From an uncultured Dialister sp. (GTDB lineage Bacteria; Bacillota; Negativicutes; Veillonellales; Dialisteraceae): 64,000 nt of DNA. Location: assembly GCA_902462205.1 (NCBI GenBank), contig CABQAR010000001.1, positions 124,001 through 188,000 on the forward strand, in the 5' to 3' direction. The number at the start of each line of letters is the position of its first letter. Positions within the stretch are counted from its first letter, which is position 1. The notes under the pieces were generated by a model that had not been told where the DNA came from, did no database searches, and saw only the letters and a program-made list of their open reading frames with translations. The position numbers and the translations under genes are program-made. Shown here piece by piece: positions 9,577 through 16,616 of the stretch.

Positions 9577-10215
9577 TTACAATCCTTTTTGCTCTATGCC
9601 TGAAATTAAATATCCCAGATGGGCGGTGGAGTTTAACGTAACCAGCCGCCAGAGCCCCTGATCGTATTCGATAACATTGATGCAGCCGTTATCCTGTTTA
9701 ATGTGCCAGAAGTATCCCATATCCAGATTGAGTATGTCGCACAGAATGACCTTGTTGACTGCGTCATGGGCGGCAACCAGAATGGTCTTTCCATCATAAG
9801 CTGCGGCATATTCATCAAATGCACGTCTTACGCGTTTCCGTACATCGTCAAGACACTCTCCCTCCGGCATCTGCACTTTGTCAGGATGCGTGTGCCAAAG
9901 CCGGAATTCATCGGGATATTTCTTTTCGATTTCCTCCGCATGGATTCCTTCCCATAATCCATGGGAGATTTCCGTTATGCGACGGTCTGTCAGAATATCC
10001 AGCTGATGGTACGCCGTGGCGTATCGGCAGGTATCAAGGGCACGGGACAGGGGACTTGAAATGGCCGCGTCAATGGGGATTTCTTTTAATGCGGTGCCGA
10101 TCGATTTCCCCTGCCGGATGCCTTTTTCAGAAAGCGGTGTATCTTCCTGTCCCTGATAGCGTCCTTCTATATTCCATGTTGTTTCTCCGTGGCGGATCAG
10201 AATGATTCGTATCAT
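9577..10215 (-). CDS. Histidine phosphatase, candidate phosphoserine phosphatase
   Basis: A 212-residue protein of the dPGM-like histidine phosphatase family. The phospho-accepting His is in LIRHGETTWN (His9), followed by the GRYQG-DTPLSEKG segment and the second catalytic His in VAAHDAVNK. It is the last gene of serC-serA-this gene, starting 17 bases after serA. SerC and SerA make phosphoserine, and no SerB is visible here. Metal-independent phosphoserine phosphatases of this same family exist (iPSP of Hydrogenobacter), so I infer that it completes serine synthesis. Alternatives are a cobalamin-type phosphatase (CobC) or a broad-specificity GpmB-like phosphatase. The family call is firm; the substrate is inferred from context. 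Confidence 0.8.
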   Translation of the reverse strand: MIRIILIRHGETTWNIEGRYQGQEDTPLSEKGIRQGKSIGTALKEIPIDAAISSPLSRALDTCRYATAYHQLDILTDRRITEISHGLWEGIHAEEIEKKYPDEFRLWHTHPDKVQMPEGECLDDVRKRVRRAFDEYAAAYDGKTILVAAHDAVNKVILCDILNLDMGYFWHIKQDNGCINVIEYDQGLWRLVTLNSTAHLGYLISGIEQKGL

Positions 10216-10232
10216 GGTAGCCTCTCAAAATA

Positions 10233-11825
10233 TCAGTTTTCACAGTGAATGACGGTGACATCGTGGATCCCGTCAATGTTCATAAGGGCAGGAATGACGG
10301 CGCTGGGAATATCTTTGTCAACGGCAACGGCCATGACGTTTGTTTCTTTATCCGTATTGGAAGCGCCGACCTGCATTCCGTTGATGTTGATGCCGGCCTT
10401 GCCTAAGACAGTGGCCATCTGGCCGATCATGCCCGGTTTGTTCTCATGAGGGGCAAGGATGATGCATCCCTTTGGTTCGAAATCCACACGGAAATGGTCG
10501 AGAGAAACGATTTTCGCTTCTTTGCGGTCAAAGAGGGAGCCGGTGATCCTGTGCGTCCCTTTATCGGTATCGATGGTCAGTGTGACAGTATTGGTGAAAT
10601 AGTGGCCTTTTTTTGCTTTGACTTCTCTGATTTCCATGTGCCGTTCCTCTGCGATATTCCGCGCGTTGACGAAATTAACAGTCTGTTGGAGGATGGGGGT
10701 CAGTAATCCTTTCAGTACGGCGGTGGTTAGCGGAGCGGTTTCTGTTTCCGTCAGTTCACCGGTATATTCCACGCTGATTCTGGAAATACGTCCGTCAGCG
10801 AGGTCGATCCCGATATTTCCCATGCGTTCGCAGAGGTTGAAATAAGGCTGGATGACGGCAAGAGTGGCTTTCGTGATGGGGGAAGCATTAACTGCGGTGG
10901 CCACCGGTTCTCCGTGGAGGGCATCTGCAACGCCGCGGGCCACATCAGTGGCTACTCCGATCTGTGCTTCAATCGTGGAGGCGCCCAAATGGGGAGTGAG
11001 GGTCACGTCGGGCATTCCAAGGAAAGGATTATTTTCCGGTTTGAGCGGTTCATTGACCCATACATCGATTCCTGCGCCTGCCACTTTTCCTGCTTTCAGC
11101 GCCTCTGCCAATGCATCGATGTCAATGACAGCACCGCGGGAAGCATTGACGATACGGACGCCCGCTTTCATTTTTTCAAGTTCTCTGGCGCCGATCATTC
11201 CCCTGGTTTCATCAGTGAGCGGTGTATGGAGGGTAATGTAATCCGATTCACGGAGAAGCGTGTCCAGATCGACTAGTTCCACGCCCAGCTGCTGGCCTCT
11301 TTCCAGCGGGATGTAGGGATCGTAACCGATGGTCCTCATATTGAAGGCCTGAAGGCGTTTTGCCACGTTTGAACCGACACGGCCGACGCCGATGATTCCG
11401 ACGGTCTTGTTTAAAAGCTGGATGCCGGTAAAGCTTTTCCGATCCCATCTTCCTTCCATGATGGACTGGTGTGCCTGCGGTATATGGCGTGTCATGGAAA
11501 GCATGAGGGCAATGGTATGCTCGCAGGCGGCAATCGTATTGGACTCAGGCGTATTGACGACGGTAATGCCTTTCGCCGTGGCTTCCGGAATATCTATGCC
11601 GTCTATACCGACACCGGCACGCCCGATGACTTTCAGATTTGTGGCGGCATCGATGACTTTCTTTGTAATCCTTGTCTGGCTTCTGGTAATGATAGCGTCA
11701 TATTCTCCAATCACCTTGCATAAAGAATCTTCATCCATATTGGGCTGGATATCAACGATGAATTCTCTTTCTAAAAATTCCTTGGCTTCCTTTGCCACAT
11801 CGGCGGTGATAAAAATCCTGTACAT
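10233..11825 (-). CDS. serA: D-3-phosphoglycerate dehydrogenase
   Basis: Oxidises 3-phosphoglycerate to 3-phosphohydroxypyruvate with NAD+, the first step of serine synthesis. At 530 residues it is the long form: a substrate/NAD domain with the Rossmann box VGIIGVGRVGSNVAKR, the catalytic Arg in NASRGAVID, Glu in WVNEP and His in LTPHLGAST, then the intervening allosteric-substrate-binding domain, and a C-terminal ACT domain (NKPGMIGQMATVLGKAGINI) that normally senses serine. AAAGGAGG lies 7 bases before ATG 11825. The gap after serC is 49 bases, so it shares the T-box-controlled transcript. Confidence 0.97.
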   Translation of the reverse strand: MYRIFITADVAKEAKEFLEREFIVDIQPNMDEDSLCKVIGEYDAIITRSQTRITKKVIDAATNLKVIGRAGVGIDGIDIPEATAKGITVVNTPESNTIAACEHTIALMLSMTRHIPQAHQSIMEGRWDRKSFTGIQLLNKTVGIIGVGRVGSNVAKRLQAFNMRTIGYDPYIPLERGQQLGVELVDLDTLLRESDYITLHTPLTDETRGMIGARELEKMKAGVRIVNASRGAVIDIDALAEALKAGKVAGAGIDVWVNEPLKPENNPFLGMPDVTLTPHLGASTIEAQIGVATDVARGVADALHGEPVATAVNASPITKATLAVIQPYFNLCERMGNIGIDLADGRISRISVEYTGELTETETAPLTTAVLKGLLTPILQQTVNFVNARNIAEERHMEIREVKAKKGHYFTNTVTLTIDTDKGTHRITGSLFDRKEAKIVSLDHFRVDFEPKGCIILAPHENKPGMIGQMATVLGKAGININGMQVGASNTDKETNVMAVAVDKDIPSAVIPALMNIDGIHDVTVIHCEN

Positions 11826-11874
11826 AATAATCCTCCTTTATCAATCAATTGAAACAAGAATATTTATAATGCTT

Positions 11875-12945
11875 TTATTCGTGAGTCCTTCTGTATTCGT
11901 CCATGAACTGTGCCACGGCTTCAGCCGATTCGGGGGTGACCGCATTGTAGAGGGAGATGCGGCAGCCTCCTACCAGGCGGTGGCCATTGACACCGATAAA
12001 GTCATTTTCTTTGGCTTTCATAACGAAATCTTTTTCCATTTCCGGGGTGGACAGATTAAAAGTGATATTCATCCGGCTTCTGTCTTCTTTGACGGCATGG
12101 CCTCTGTAGAATCCATTGCTCTTATCGATGGCGCGGTATATGGTTTCTGCCTTCGCCATATTCCTTGCTTCGATGGCGGCAAGACCGCCTTTGTTCTTTA
12201 TCCAGTGGAGCATTTTATTTAATGTATAAATGCAGAATACCGGCGGGGTGTTGTATGTAGAATCTTTTTCTATGAAAGTCTTATATTGAAGAAATGGAGG
12301 GATGTCTGTACGGGCCGTTCCGGCAAAGTCCTTTTTCAGAATTGCGAGAGCCATCCCTGCGGCGCCAAGATTTTTCTGGATGCCTGCCCAAATCAGATCA
12401 AATTTATTGAAATCGATCTGTCTGGAAAGAATATCGGAAGACATGTCGCAGATCAACGGAACGTCCACCTCAGGGAAGGTTTGGTATTCCGTACCATAAA
12501 TCGTGTTGTTGGTCGTGATGTGAAGATAATCCGTATCCGGCTGAAGATGGTATTCTTTCGGAATATAGGAGTAATTTTTGTCTTTTGATGAATTGGCATC
12601 ATAGACGTCTCCAAAGAATCGGGCTGCGTCACGGGCTTTGTGTGCCCATACGCCTGTATCCGCATAAGCGGCACGGGTGTGGAGGAAATTGTATCCTTCC
12701 ATCAGGAACTGCAGAGTGCCACCGCCTTGGATAAATACGATGTCATGATCAGGGGTCAGTTGCATCAATTCAAAGAGAAGCGCTTTCGTTTCATCGATGA
12801 CTGACTGGAATTCTTTGGAGCGGTGGCTCATTTCAATGATGCCCATGCCGGTGTCATGGAAATCCGTCATTTCCGCCTTGATTTCCTCCAGAACCTCGAG
12901 AGGCATGGGGGATGGACCTGCGTTAAAGTTATACACGCGTTTCAT
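11875..12945 (-). CDS. serC: Phosphoserine aminotransferase
   Basis: Transaminates 3-phosphohydroxypyruvate with glutamate to phosphoserine using PLP. The 356-residue protein begins MKRVYNFNAGPSPMPLEVL, the family's N-terminus; an in-frame extension to 13020 runs through the T-box terminator and is not used. AGGAGG stands 9 bases before ATG 12945. Hallmarks are FIQGGGTLQF, the PLP Asp in LICDMSSDILSR and the Schiff-base lysine in WAGIQKNLGAAG; the end RLVGGCRISLYNAV is typical. It is the first gene of the serC-serA-phosphatase operon. Confidence 0.97.
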   Translation of the reverse strand: MKRVYNFNAGPSPMPLEVLEEIKAEMTDFHDTGMGIIEMSHRSKEFQSVIDETKALLFELMQLTPDHDIVFIQGGGTLQFLMEGYNFLHTRAAYADTGVWAHKARDAARFFGDVYDANSSKDKNYSYIPKEYHLQPDTDYLHITTNNTIYGTEYQTFPEVDVPLICDMSSDILSRQIDFNKFDLIWAGIQKNLGAAGMALAILKKDFAGTARTDIPPFLQYKTFIEKDSTYNTPPVFCIYTLNKMLHWIKNKGGLAAIEARNMAKAETIYRAIDKSNGFYRGHAVKEDRSRMNITFNLSTPEMEKDFVMKAKENDFIGVNGHRLVGGCRISLYNAVTPESAEAVAQFMDEYRRTHE

Positions 12946-12969
12946 AATTGATTCCTCCTGTGAATACAC

Positions 12970-13007
12970 AAAAAGAGAAGACGTCCCATGGGACGAGCTT
13001 CTCTTTT
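12970..13007 (-). terminator. Second T-box terminator
   Basis: A long hairpin (AAAAGAGAAG...CTTCTCTTTT with an inner GTCCC/GGGAC) and a U-tract, just upstream of the serC ribosome binding site. Confidence 0.9.
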
Positions 13008-13062
13008 CTCGCGGTGCCACCCAATTTAGCTGAAATATATCCGGGCTGTATCAAGGACTAAT

Positions 13063-13096
13063 AAAAAACGCCCTCCATCCTGTAAGGGACGAGAGC
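13063..13096 (-). terminator. First T-box terminator
   Basis: A stem of about 10 bp with one bulged G, pairing GCTCTCGTCC with GGATGGAGGGC, followed by GTTTTTT on the minus strand. It competes with the antiterminator made by the first T-box. Confidence 0.8.
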
Positions 13097-13284
13097 ACCC
13101 GCGATACCACCCAAATTGCTTTTCAGCCATCTTTGATCTGCTGTAACGGGCATACCCGATAGACTCTTCATCTATCACTCCGAAGCGGAAAGGATATTGC
13201 TATCTGGCAGCTCTCACCAAACGCTGCCTCTCTGAACAGATTTCAAAACCTCTTCTTCATCATCATGTATCTGATGTTGGTATG

Positions 13285-13313
13285 AGTATAATCGGGTTAA
13301 TATCCGATGTCAA
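13285..13313 (-). promoter_or_regulatory. Promoter of the serine operon
   Basis: TTGACA (13313-13308), a 17-base spacer and TATACT (13290-13285) on the minus strand, a near-consensus sigma-A promoter. It places the RNA start near 13278, just before the T-box leader. Confidence 0.9.
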
Positions 13314-13416
13314 GTCTTTTTTTATGAAAATGAATATAAATTCGGGTTATCTGATAATTTATAAAAGCGATTTATCATTATTTATGGATAAGAAAGCCTG
13401 ATCGAAAGAAAAGGGC

Positions 13417-13445
13417 TTGAAAATTTTTCAAGCATGAGGCATAAT
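13417..13445 (+). promoter_or_regulatory. Promoter of the first tRNA-Val gene
   Basis: TTGAAA (13417-13422), 17 bases, then CATAAT (13440-13445), about 20 bases before the tRNA. The -35 lies inside a perfect inverted repeat CTTGAAAA-T-TTTTCAAG (13416-13432), a possible operator or the remnant of a hairpin. Confidence 0.6.
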
Positions 13446-13464
13446 ATACATCAGCAACACATAT

Positions 13465-13540
13465 GGGCGATTAGCTCAGCTGGGAGAGCGTCTGCCTTAC
13501 AAGCAGAATGTCGGCAGTTCGATCCTGTCATCGCCCACCA
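13465..13540 (+). tRNA. tRNA-Val (anticodon TAC), copy 1
   Basis: 76 bases including an encoded CCA. The acceptor arms GGGCGAT/ATCGCCC pair fully, the anticodon loop is CTTACAA and the T-loop is TTCGATC. A strong intrinsic terminator follows immediately. An identical copy lies at 14192-14267. Confidence 0.97.
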
Positions 13541-13870
13541 AGGAAAAGCAATCCGAAAGGATTGCTTTTTTACGTATAGGAATAAAGAGTATACAACCTC
13601 CTGCATTGGTGACTCACAATGATTTATGCGTCGCAAGCTCCTGTAAATCAAGTTCGCTACGTAGCAGTTCGATCCTGTCATCGCCCATCAAGGAAAAGCA
13701 ATCCGAAAGGATTGCTTTTTTACGTATAGGTATAAAGGGTATACAATCTCCTGCACCGGTGACTCACAATGATTTATGCGTCGCAAGCTCCTGTAAATCA
13801 AGTTCGCCATGTAGCATTCGATCCTGTCTCGCCCACCACGGAAAAAGAAACCCCAAAGGAGTGACTTTTA
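13541..13870 (+). repeat. Tandem 150-bp repeats carrying tRNA-Val 3' ends, cluster 1
   Basis: Downstream of tRNA-Val copy 1, a unit of about 150 bp is repeated. Each unit has the tRNA terminator hairpin, a spacer of about 110 bp (GTGACTCACAATG..., a TGATTTA/TAAATCA inverted repeat and the palindrome GCTACGTAGC), and then a copy of the tRNA 3' end from GCAGTTCGATCC to ATCGCCC plus a CCA-like tail. Hairpins start near 13541, 13691 and 13839, giving periods of 150 and 148. The last unit is the most decayed (CCTGTCTCGCCC, mismatched hairpin). No D-arm or anticodon arm is present, so these are not functional tRNAs. No coding sequence is credible here. Confidence 0.9.
13544..13572 (+). terminator. 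Terminator of tRNA-Val copy 1
   Basis: AAAAGCAATCC-GAAA-GGATTGCTTTTTT, an 11-bp stem with a GNRA tetraloop. The same hairpin recurs at 13694, 14272 and 14422, and in decayed form near 13842 and 14571. Confidence 0.95.
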
Positions 13871-13981
13871 CATGTGAGGATAAAGGGGGATAACTTTCAG
13901 TGGTGGTGGCTCGTGATGATTTAAGTGTTGCAGGCCTTTGCCGGAGTAAATTATTTTGTGTAAAAGAGATGAAAGAGGTTA

Positions 13982-14010
13982 TTGCAAAATTCCTGAATAT
14001 CTGATATTAT
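13982..14010 (+). promoter_or_regulatory. Promoter of the Asn-Glu-Val tRNA operon
   Basis: TTGCAA (13982-13987), a 17-base spacer and TATTAT (14005-14010), about 25 bases before tRNA-Asn. Confidence 0.7.
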
Positions 14011-14035
14011 ATCTCACGTACTCTTGTGTACATAT

Positions 14036-14111
14036 TCCTGAATAGCTCAGCCGGTAGAGCGCGTGACTGTTAATCACGATGTCGCAGGTTCGAACCCTGC
14101 TTCAGGAGCCA
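14036..14111 (+). tRNA. tRNA-Asn (anticodon GTT)
   Basis: 76 bases with encoded CCA. The acceptor TCCTGAA pairs with TTCAGGA, the anticodon loop is CTGTTAA and the T-arm is GCAGGTTCGAACCCTGC. First gene of a three-tRNA operon. Confidence 0.97.
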
Positions 14112-14113
14112 AT

Positions 14114-14188
14114 GGCCTGTTCGTCAAGTGGTTAAGACACCGCCCTTTCACGGCGGGTTCGCGAGTTCGAATCTCGCACAGGTCACCA
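14114..14188 (+). tRNA. tRNA-Glu (anticodon TTC)
   Basis: 75 bases with encoded CCA. The acceptor GGCCTGT pairs with ACAGGTC (one G-T), the anticodon loop is CTTTCAC and the T-arm is GCGAGTTCGAATCTCGC. Only 2 bases separate it from tRNA-Asn. Confidence 0.96.
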
Positions 14189-14191
14189 TAT

Positions 14192-14267
14192 GGGCGATTA
14201 GCTCAGCTGGGAGAGCGTCTGCCTTACAAGCAGAATGTCGGCAGTTCGATCCTGTCATCGCCCACCA
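14192..14267 (+). tRNA. tRNA-Val (anticodon TAC), copy 2
   Basis: Identical in sequence to the copy at 13465, with the same CATATGGGCG lead-in and the same downstream terminator and repeat array, so the whole block of about 400 bp appears duplicated. It follows tRNA-Glu by 3 bases. Confidence 0.97.
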
Positions 14268-14605
14268 AAGGAAAAGCAATCCGAAAGGATTGCTTTTTTA
14301 CGTATAGGGATAAAGGGTATATAACCTCCTGCATCGGTGACTCACAATGATTTATGCGTCGCAAGCTCCTATAAATCAAGTTCGCTACGTAGCAGTTCGA
14401 TCCTGTCATCGCCCGCCAAGGAAAAGCAATCCGAAAGGATTGCTTTTTTGCGTATAGGGATAAAGGGTTACAACCTCCTGCATTGGTGACACACAATGAT
14501 TTATGCGTCGCAGGCTCCTGTAAATCAAGTTCGCTACGTAGCAGTTCGATCCTGTCATCGTCGGCTAAGGAAAAAGCAACCCCAAAGGATTGCTTTTTTA
14601 CATAT
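14268..14605 (+). repeat. Tandem 150-bp repeats carrying tRNA-Val 3' ends, cluster 2
   Basis: Same architecture as cluster 1. The terminator hairpin begins near 14269, 14419 and 14568 (periods 150 and 149). Each spacer ends in a tRNA-Val 3' end (GCAGTTCGATCCTGTCATCG), and decay increases away from the intact tRNA (last copy ATCGTCGGCTAA in place of ATCGCCCACCA). The order intact tRNA, good copy, decayed copy is the same as in cluster 1. Confidence 0.9.
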
Positions 14606-14635
14606 AAAGACTACGGATAAAAATGAAGCTCCGAA

Positions 14636-16441
14636 TCAGGGGCAGACACTTTCTACCCAGAAAATGAAATTATCAGTGCTGTTTCCTGTTCTTTCTGCCT
14701 TTGTGTGTTTTTGTTCCCAAACTGTTTCGAAATCAACGCTGTCCACGTCCGGGCGCGCCTTTAATGCCAATGCCAGATTCAATTCCGTATTTAACGAGGT
14801 GTCGCTTTGGAAAATGCCGGAACGGATTCTCCAGTGTTTTGCAAGTGTAGAAGGCTGTTTTACATTCTTATCATAAACAAGATAGGTCATTGGATCATAC
14901 ATCATCTGGCGGATAGGACTGGGAATGGAGAGGTTGTCTGTATTATCTATTTCATTGATATATTCATTTACTTTTTGTTCGTCCCAATCAGCATAGTGAC
15001 TGTATTTACCCTGATTGGCTTTCAAAAGATAGGCCATGTAAGGATCGAAATGCAGGGGGCTTTCCTTACCGGTGCCAAAGAGTCTGTTTTCTGCCTGCTT
15101 TTTGTTTAAATCATCAAAAGCACCTGTATCTTTACTCGGTGATTTCATATGGGTGATGAACGCTTCGATGGAGGAAATACTGGCGGTATTCGTCTTTTCA
15201 TCGTAATGGATCCAGGAGGTATTTTTATTAAGCGCGGAAATATAATCTCCGGCGGTATCATATGTGACTGGTTCCTGCTTCGTCTGTTGCATGGGCCTGC
15301 CGTCAGGAGATATAGGTCCTTTGAATACTCTTTCTTTTCCTCCCGGCAGATCGCCGTCGAGCATGAAGCTATCGGAACCGGAGGTCCATGGGAAGGCCGT
15401 ATCTGACAGGAAATGATTGAGGGAGTCTTCTATCGTTTTTTTCATGTAGCCATAGTAAGATCCTGATGCATATATGCCATTCGTTGATTGGGTGAGTGTC
15501 AGGAGATTTCCGGTTTCATCCCTCAATTGCAATTGGTTGAGAAGCGCAGGATAGGCACGCGCCATGTCTCTCGAAAATTCTCTGGTCCATGTGCCGTAAT
15601 TCCTTGTGCCCTCATGGCTGTATTGCCCCATCATCCATTCATAGGATAAATCGGATTGCGTCAGGTTTGTGATAGGGCACCAGCACATGGCACCATAGAT
15701 GGCGTCACTGATGTATTGATTATCATCGTCTTTCATGATGGCACCGATAGAATCTAGATAAGGTGCATATAACTCACTGTCTCCGGTGGCACCCATGAGT
15801 GCGCTTTGTGCACCGCCGCCACTATGGCCGAAAGTAAATATGCGGTCTTTGTCCCCCGGGAGGGAGCCCGTATTGTAGCGAAGATAACGGATGGCAGCTT
15901 TCAAATCGGTTACGCCCCATGGCGCACCTCCATCAAAGGAAGTTCCATCCGGATTTGTTCCGTTATCCCTGCCGCGGCATCCAGCGTATATGTATACAAA
16001 TCCTTTATCAAGATAGGCGGAAAGGTCTTTGGCGTTATAGGAGGCAGGGGCTTCCTGTGCCGCATAGCCTCCTGTGTTCAGGGGCATGACGATAGGGGCG
16101 GTGGCAGCGGTGTATTTTCCGACAGCTCTCTTTTTATTAATGGTACATGTGTAGGTTCCATCCTCGTTTTTACGGCCGTCAAAATATGCGCCGGGGACAT
16201 AGACGGCAAGGGATTCATATTCATAGGCCTGCGGTTTCGCACAATAGACCAATCCGATCTGATAGTAAATATCATTTTCTTCATCATATTCCCATTTGTC
16301 GCGGCTCACCTGCAGAGGAGACTGCAGAGCAGAGGATACGGAAGGGTTCCTTGCGGGAAGCGACGATGGAGAATCAGATGCATAAGCGGGAACAGAAAAG
16401 AAAAAGAGTGCGGTGGCAAGAATATATGCTGATTTTTTCAA
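14636..16441 (-). CDS. Secreted alpha/beta hydrolase, subtype B tannase-like
   Basis: A 601-residue exported esterase. A signal peptide (residues 1-21, cleavage after AYA) precedes a large alpha/beta-hydrolase domain. The nucleophile elbow is GHSGGG (205-210, Ser207), with oxyanion-type GCRGRDNG ahead of it. Near the C-terminus HWRIRSG-FQSD-SLNTELNLAL and WEQKHTKAE supply the Asp and His in the arrangement seen in bacterial tannases, which split gallate esters of plant tannins. The start is TTG at 16441 with AAGGAGGGGG about 9 bases upstream. It is transcribed alone toward the tRNA cluster; the only hairpin nearby is in the repeats. Feruloyl-esterase activity is an alternative. The fold is firm, the substrate less so. 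Confidence 0.75.
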   Translation of the reverse strand: MKKSAYILATALFFFSVPAYASDSPSSLPARNPSVSSALQSPLQVSRDKWEYDEENDIYYQIGLVYCAKPQAYEYESLAVYVPGAYFDGRKNEDGTYTCTINKKRAVGKYTAATAPIVMPLNTGGYAAQEAPASYNAKDLSAYLDKGFVYIYAGCRGRDNGTNPDGTSFDGGAPWGVTDLKAAIRYLRYNTGSLPGDKDRIFTFGHSGGGAQSALMGATGDSELYAPYLDSIGAIMKDDDNQYISDAIYGAMCWCPITNLTQSDLSYEWMMGQYSHEGTRNYGTWTREFSRDMARAYPALLNQLQLRDETGNLLTLTQSTNGIYASGSYYGYMKKTIEDSLNHFLSDTAFPWTSGSDSFMLDGDLPGGKERVFKGPISPDGRPMQQTKQEPVTYDTAGDYISALNKNTSWIHYDEKTNTASISSIEAFITHMKSPSKDTGAFDDLNKKQAENRLFGTGKESPLHFDPYMAYLLKANQGKYSHYADWDEQKVNEYINEIDNTDNLSIPSPIRQMMYDPMTYLVYDKNVKQPSTLAKHWRIRSGIFQSDTSLNTELNLALALKARPDVDSVDFETVWEQKHTKAERTGNSTDNFIFWVESVCP

Positions 16442-16616
16442 AATAACCCCCTCCTTAAAAGGTAATATACGAGGAAAAGATTTGTTTCATCTGCTGTAGT
16501 AAATTCTTTATGATCAGCCTTATTTTACCATTTCTCCGAAATAACTGTAAAAAGTGATTATGCTATAATATACACGTAAATATTTAATCACGTCCTTGTT
16601 TGGAAAGGAGATAAAT

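Larger units (their letters stand above)
12961..13280 (-). promoter_or_regulatory. T-box leader of the serine operon with two antiterminator modules
   Basis: A tRNA-sensing T-box riboswitch in the serC 5' leader, read on the minus strand. Stem I includes AGAGAG and a GGCAGC...GCTGCC hairpin capped by a GTTTGGTGAGA-type loop (13230-13205). By analogy with the B. subtilis tyrS leader the specifier is probably AGC (Ser) at 13201-13199, followed by A. The first T-box, AATTTGGGTGGTATCGCGG, is at 13117-13099 and its terminator at 13096-13063. About 36 bases on, a second T-box (AAATTGGGTGGCACCGCG, 13027-13010) is followed by another terminator (13007-12970). There is no room for a second Stem I between them. 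Uncharged serine tRNA should let transcription pass both terminators. Confidence 0.92.

Noticed and set aside
9479..9661. A 60-codon plus-strand frame after the secreted protein gene
   Set aside because: It starts inside a terminator hairpin and runs antisense into the phosphatase gene.
12946..13020. Longer N-terminus for SerC
   Set aside because: The 25 extra codons are T-box and terminator sequence, and the family starts at MKRVYNFNAGPSP.
13451..14496. Short frames on both strands across the tRNA cluster (e.g. MTGSNCRHSACKADALPAEL)
   Set aside because: These are the well-known spurious translations of tRNA genes and their repeated 3' ends.
13541..14605. Regular repeats considered as a CRISPR array
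   Set aside because: Repeat units are about 150 bp with no variable spacers, and they match tRNA 3' ends plus terminators; no cas genes are present.
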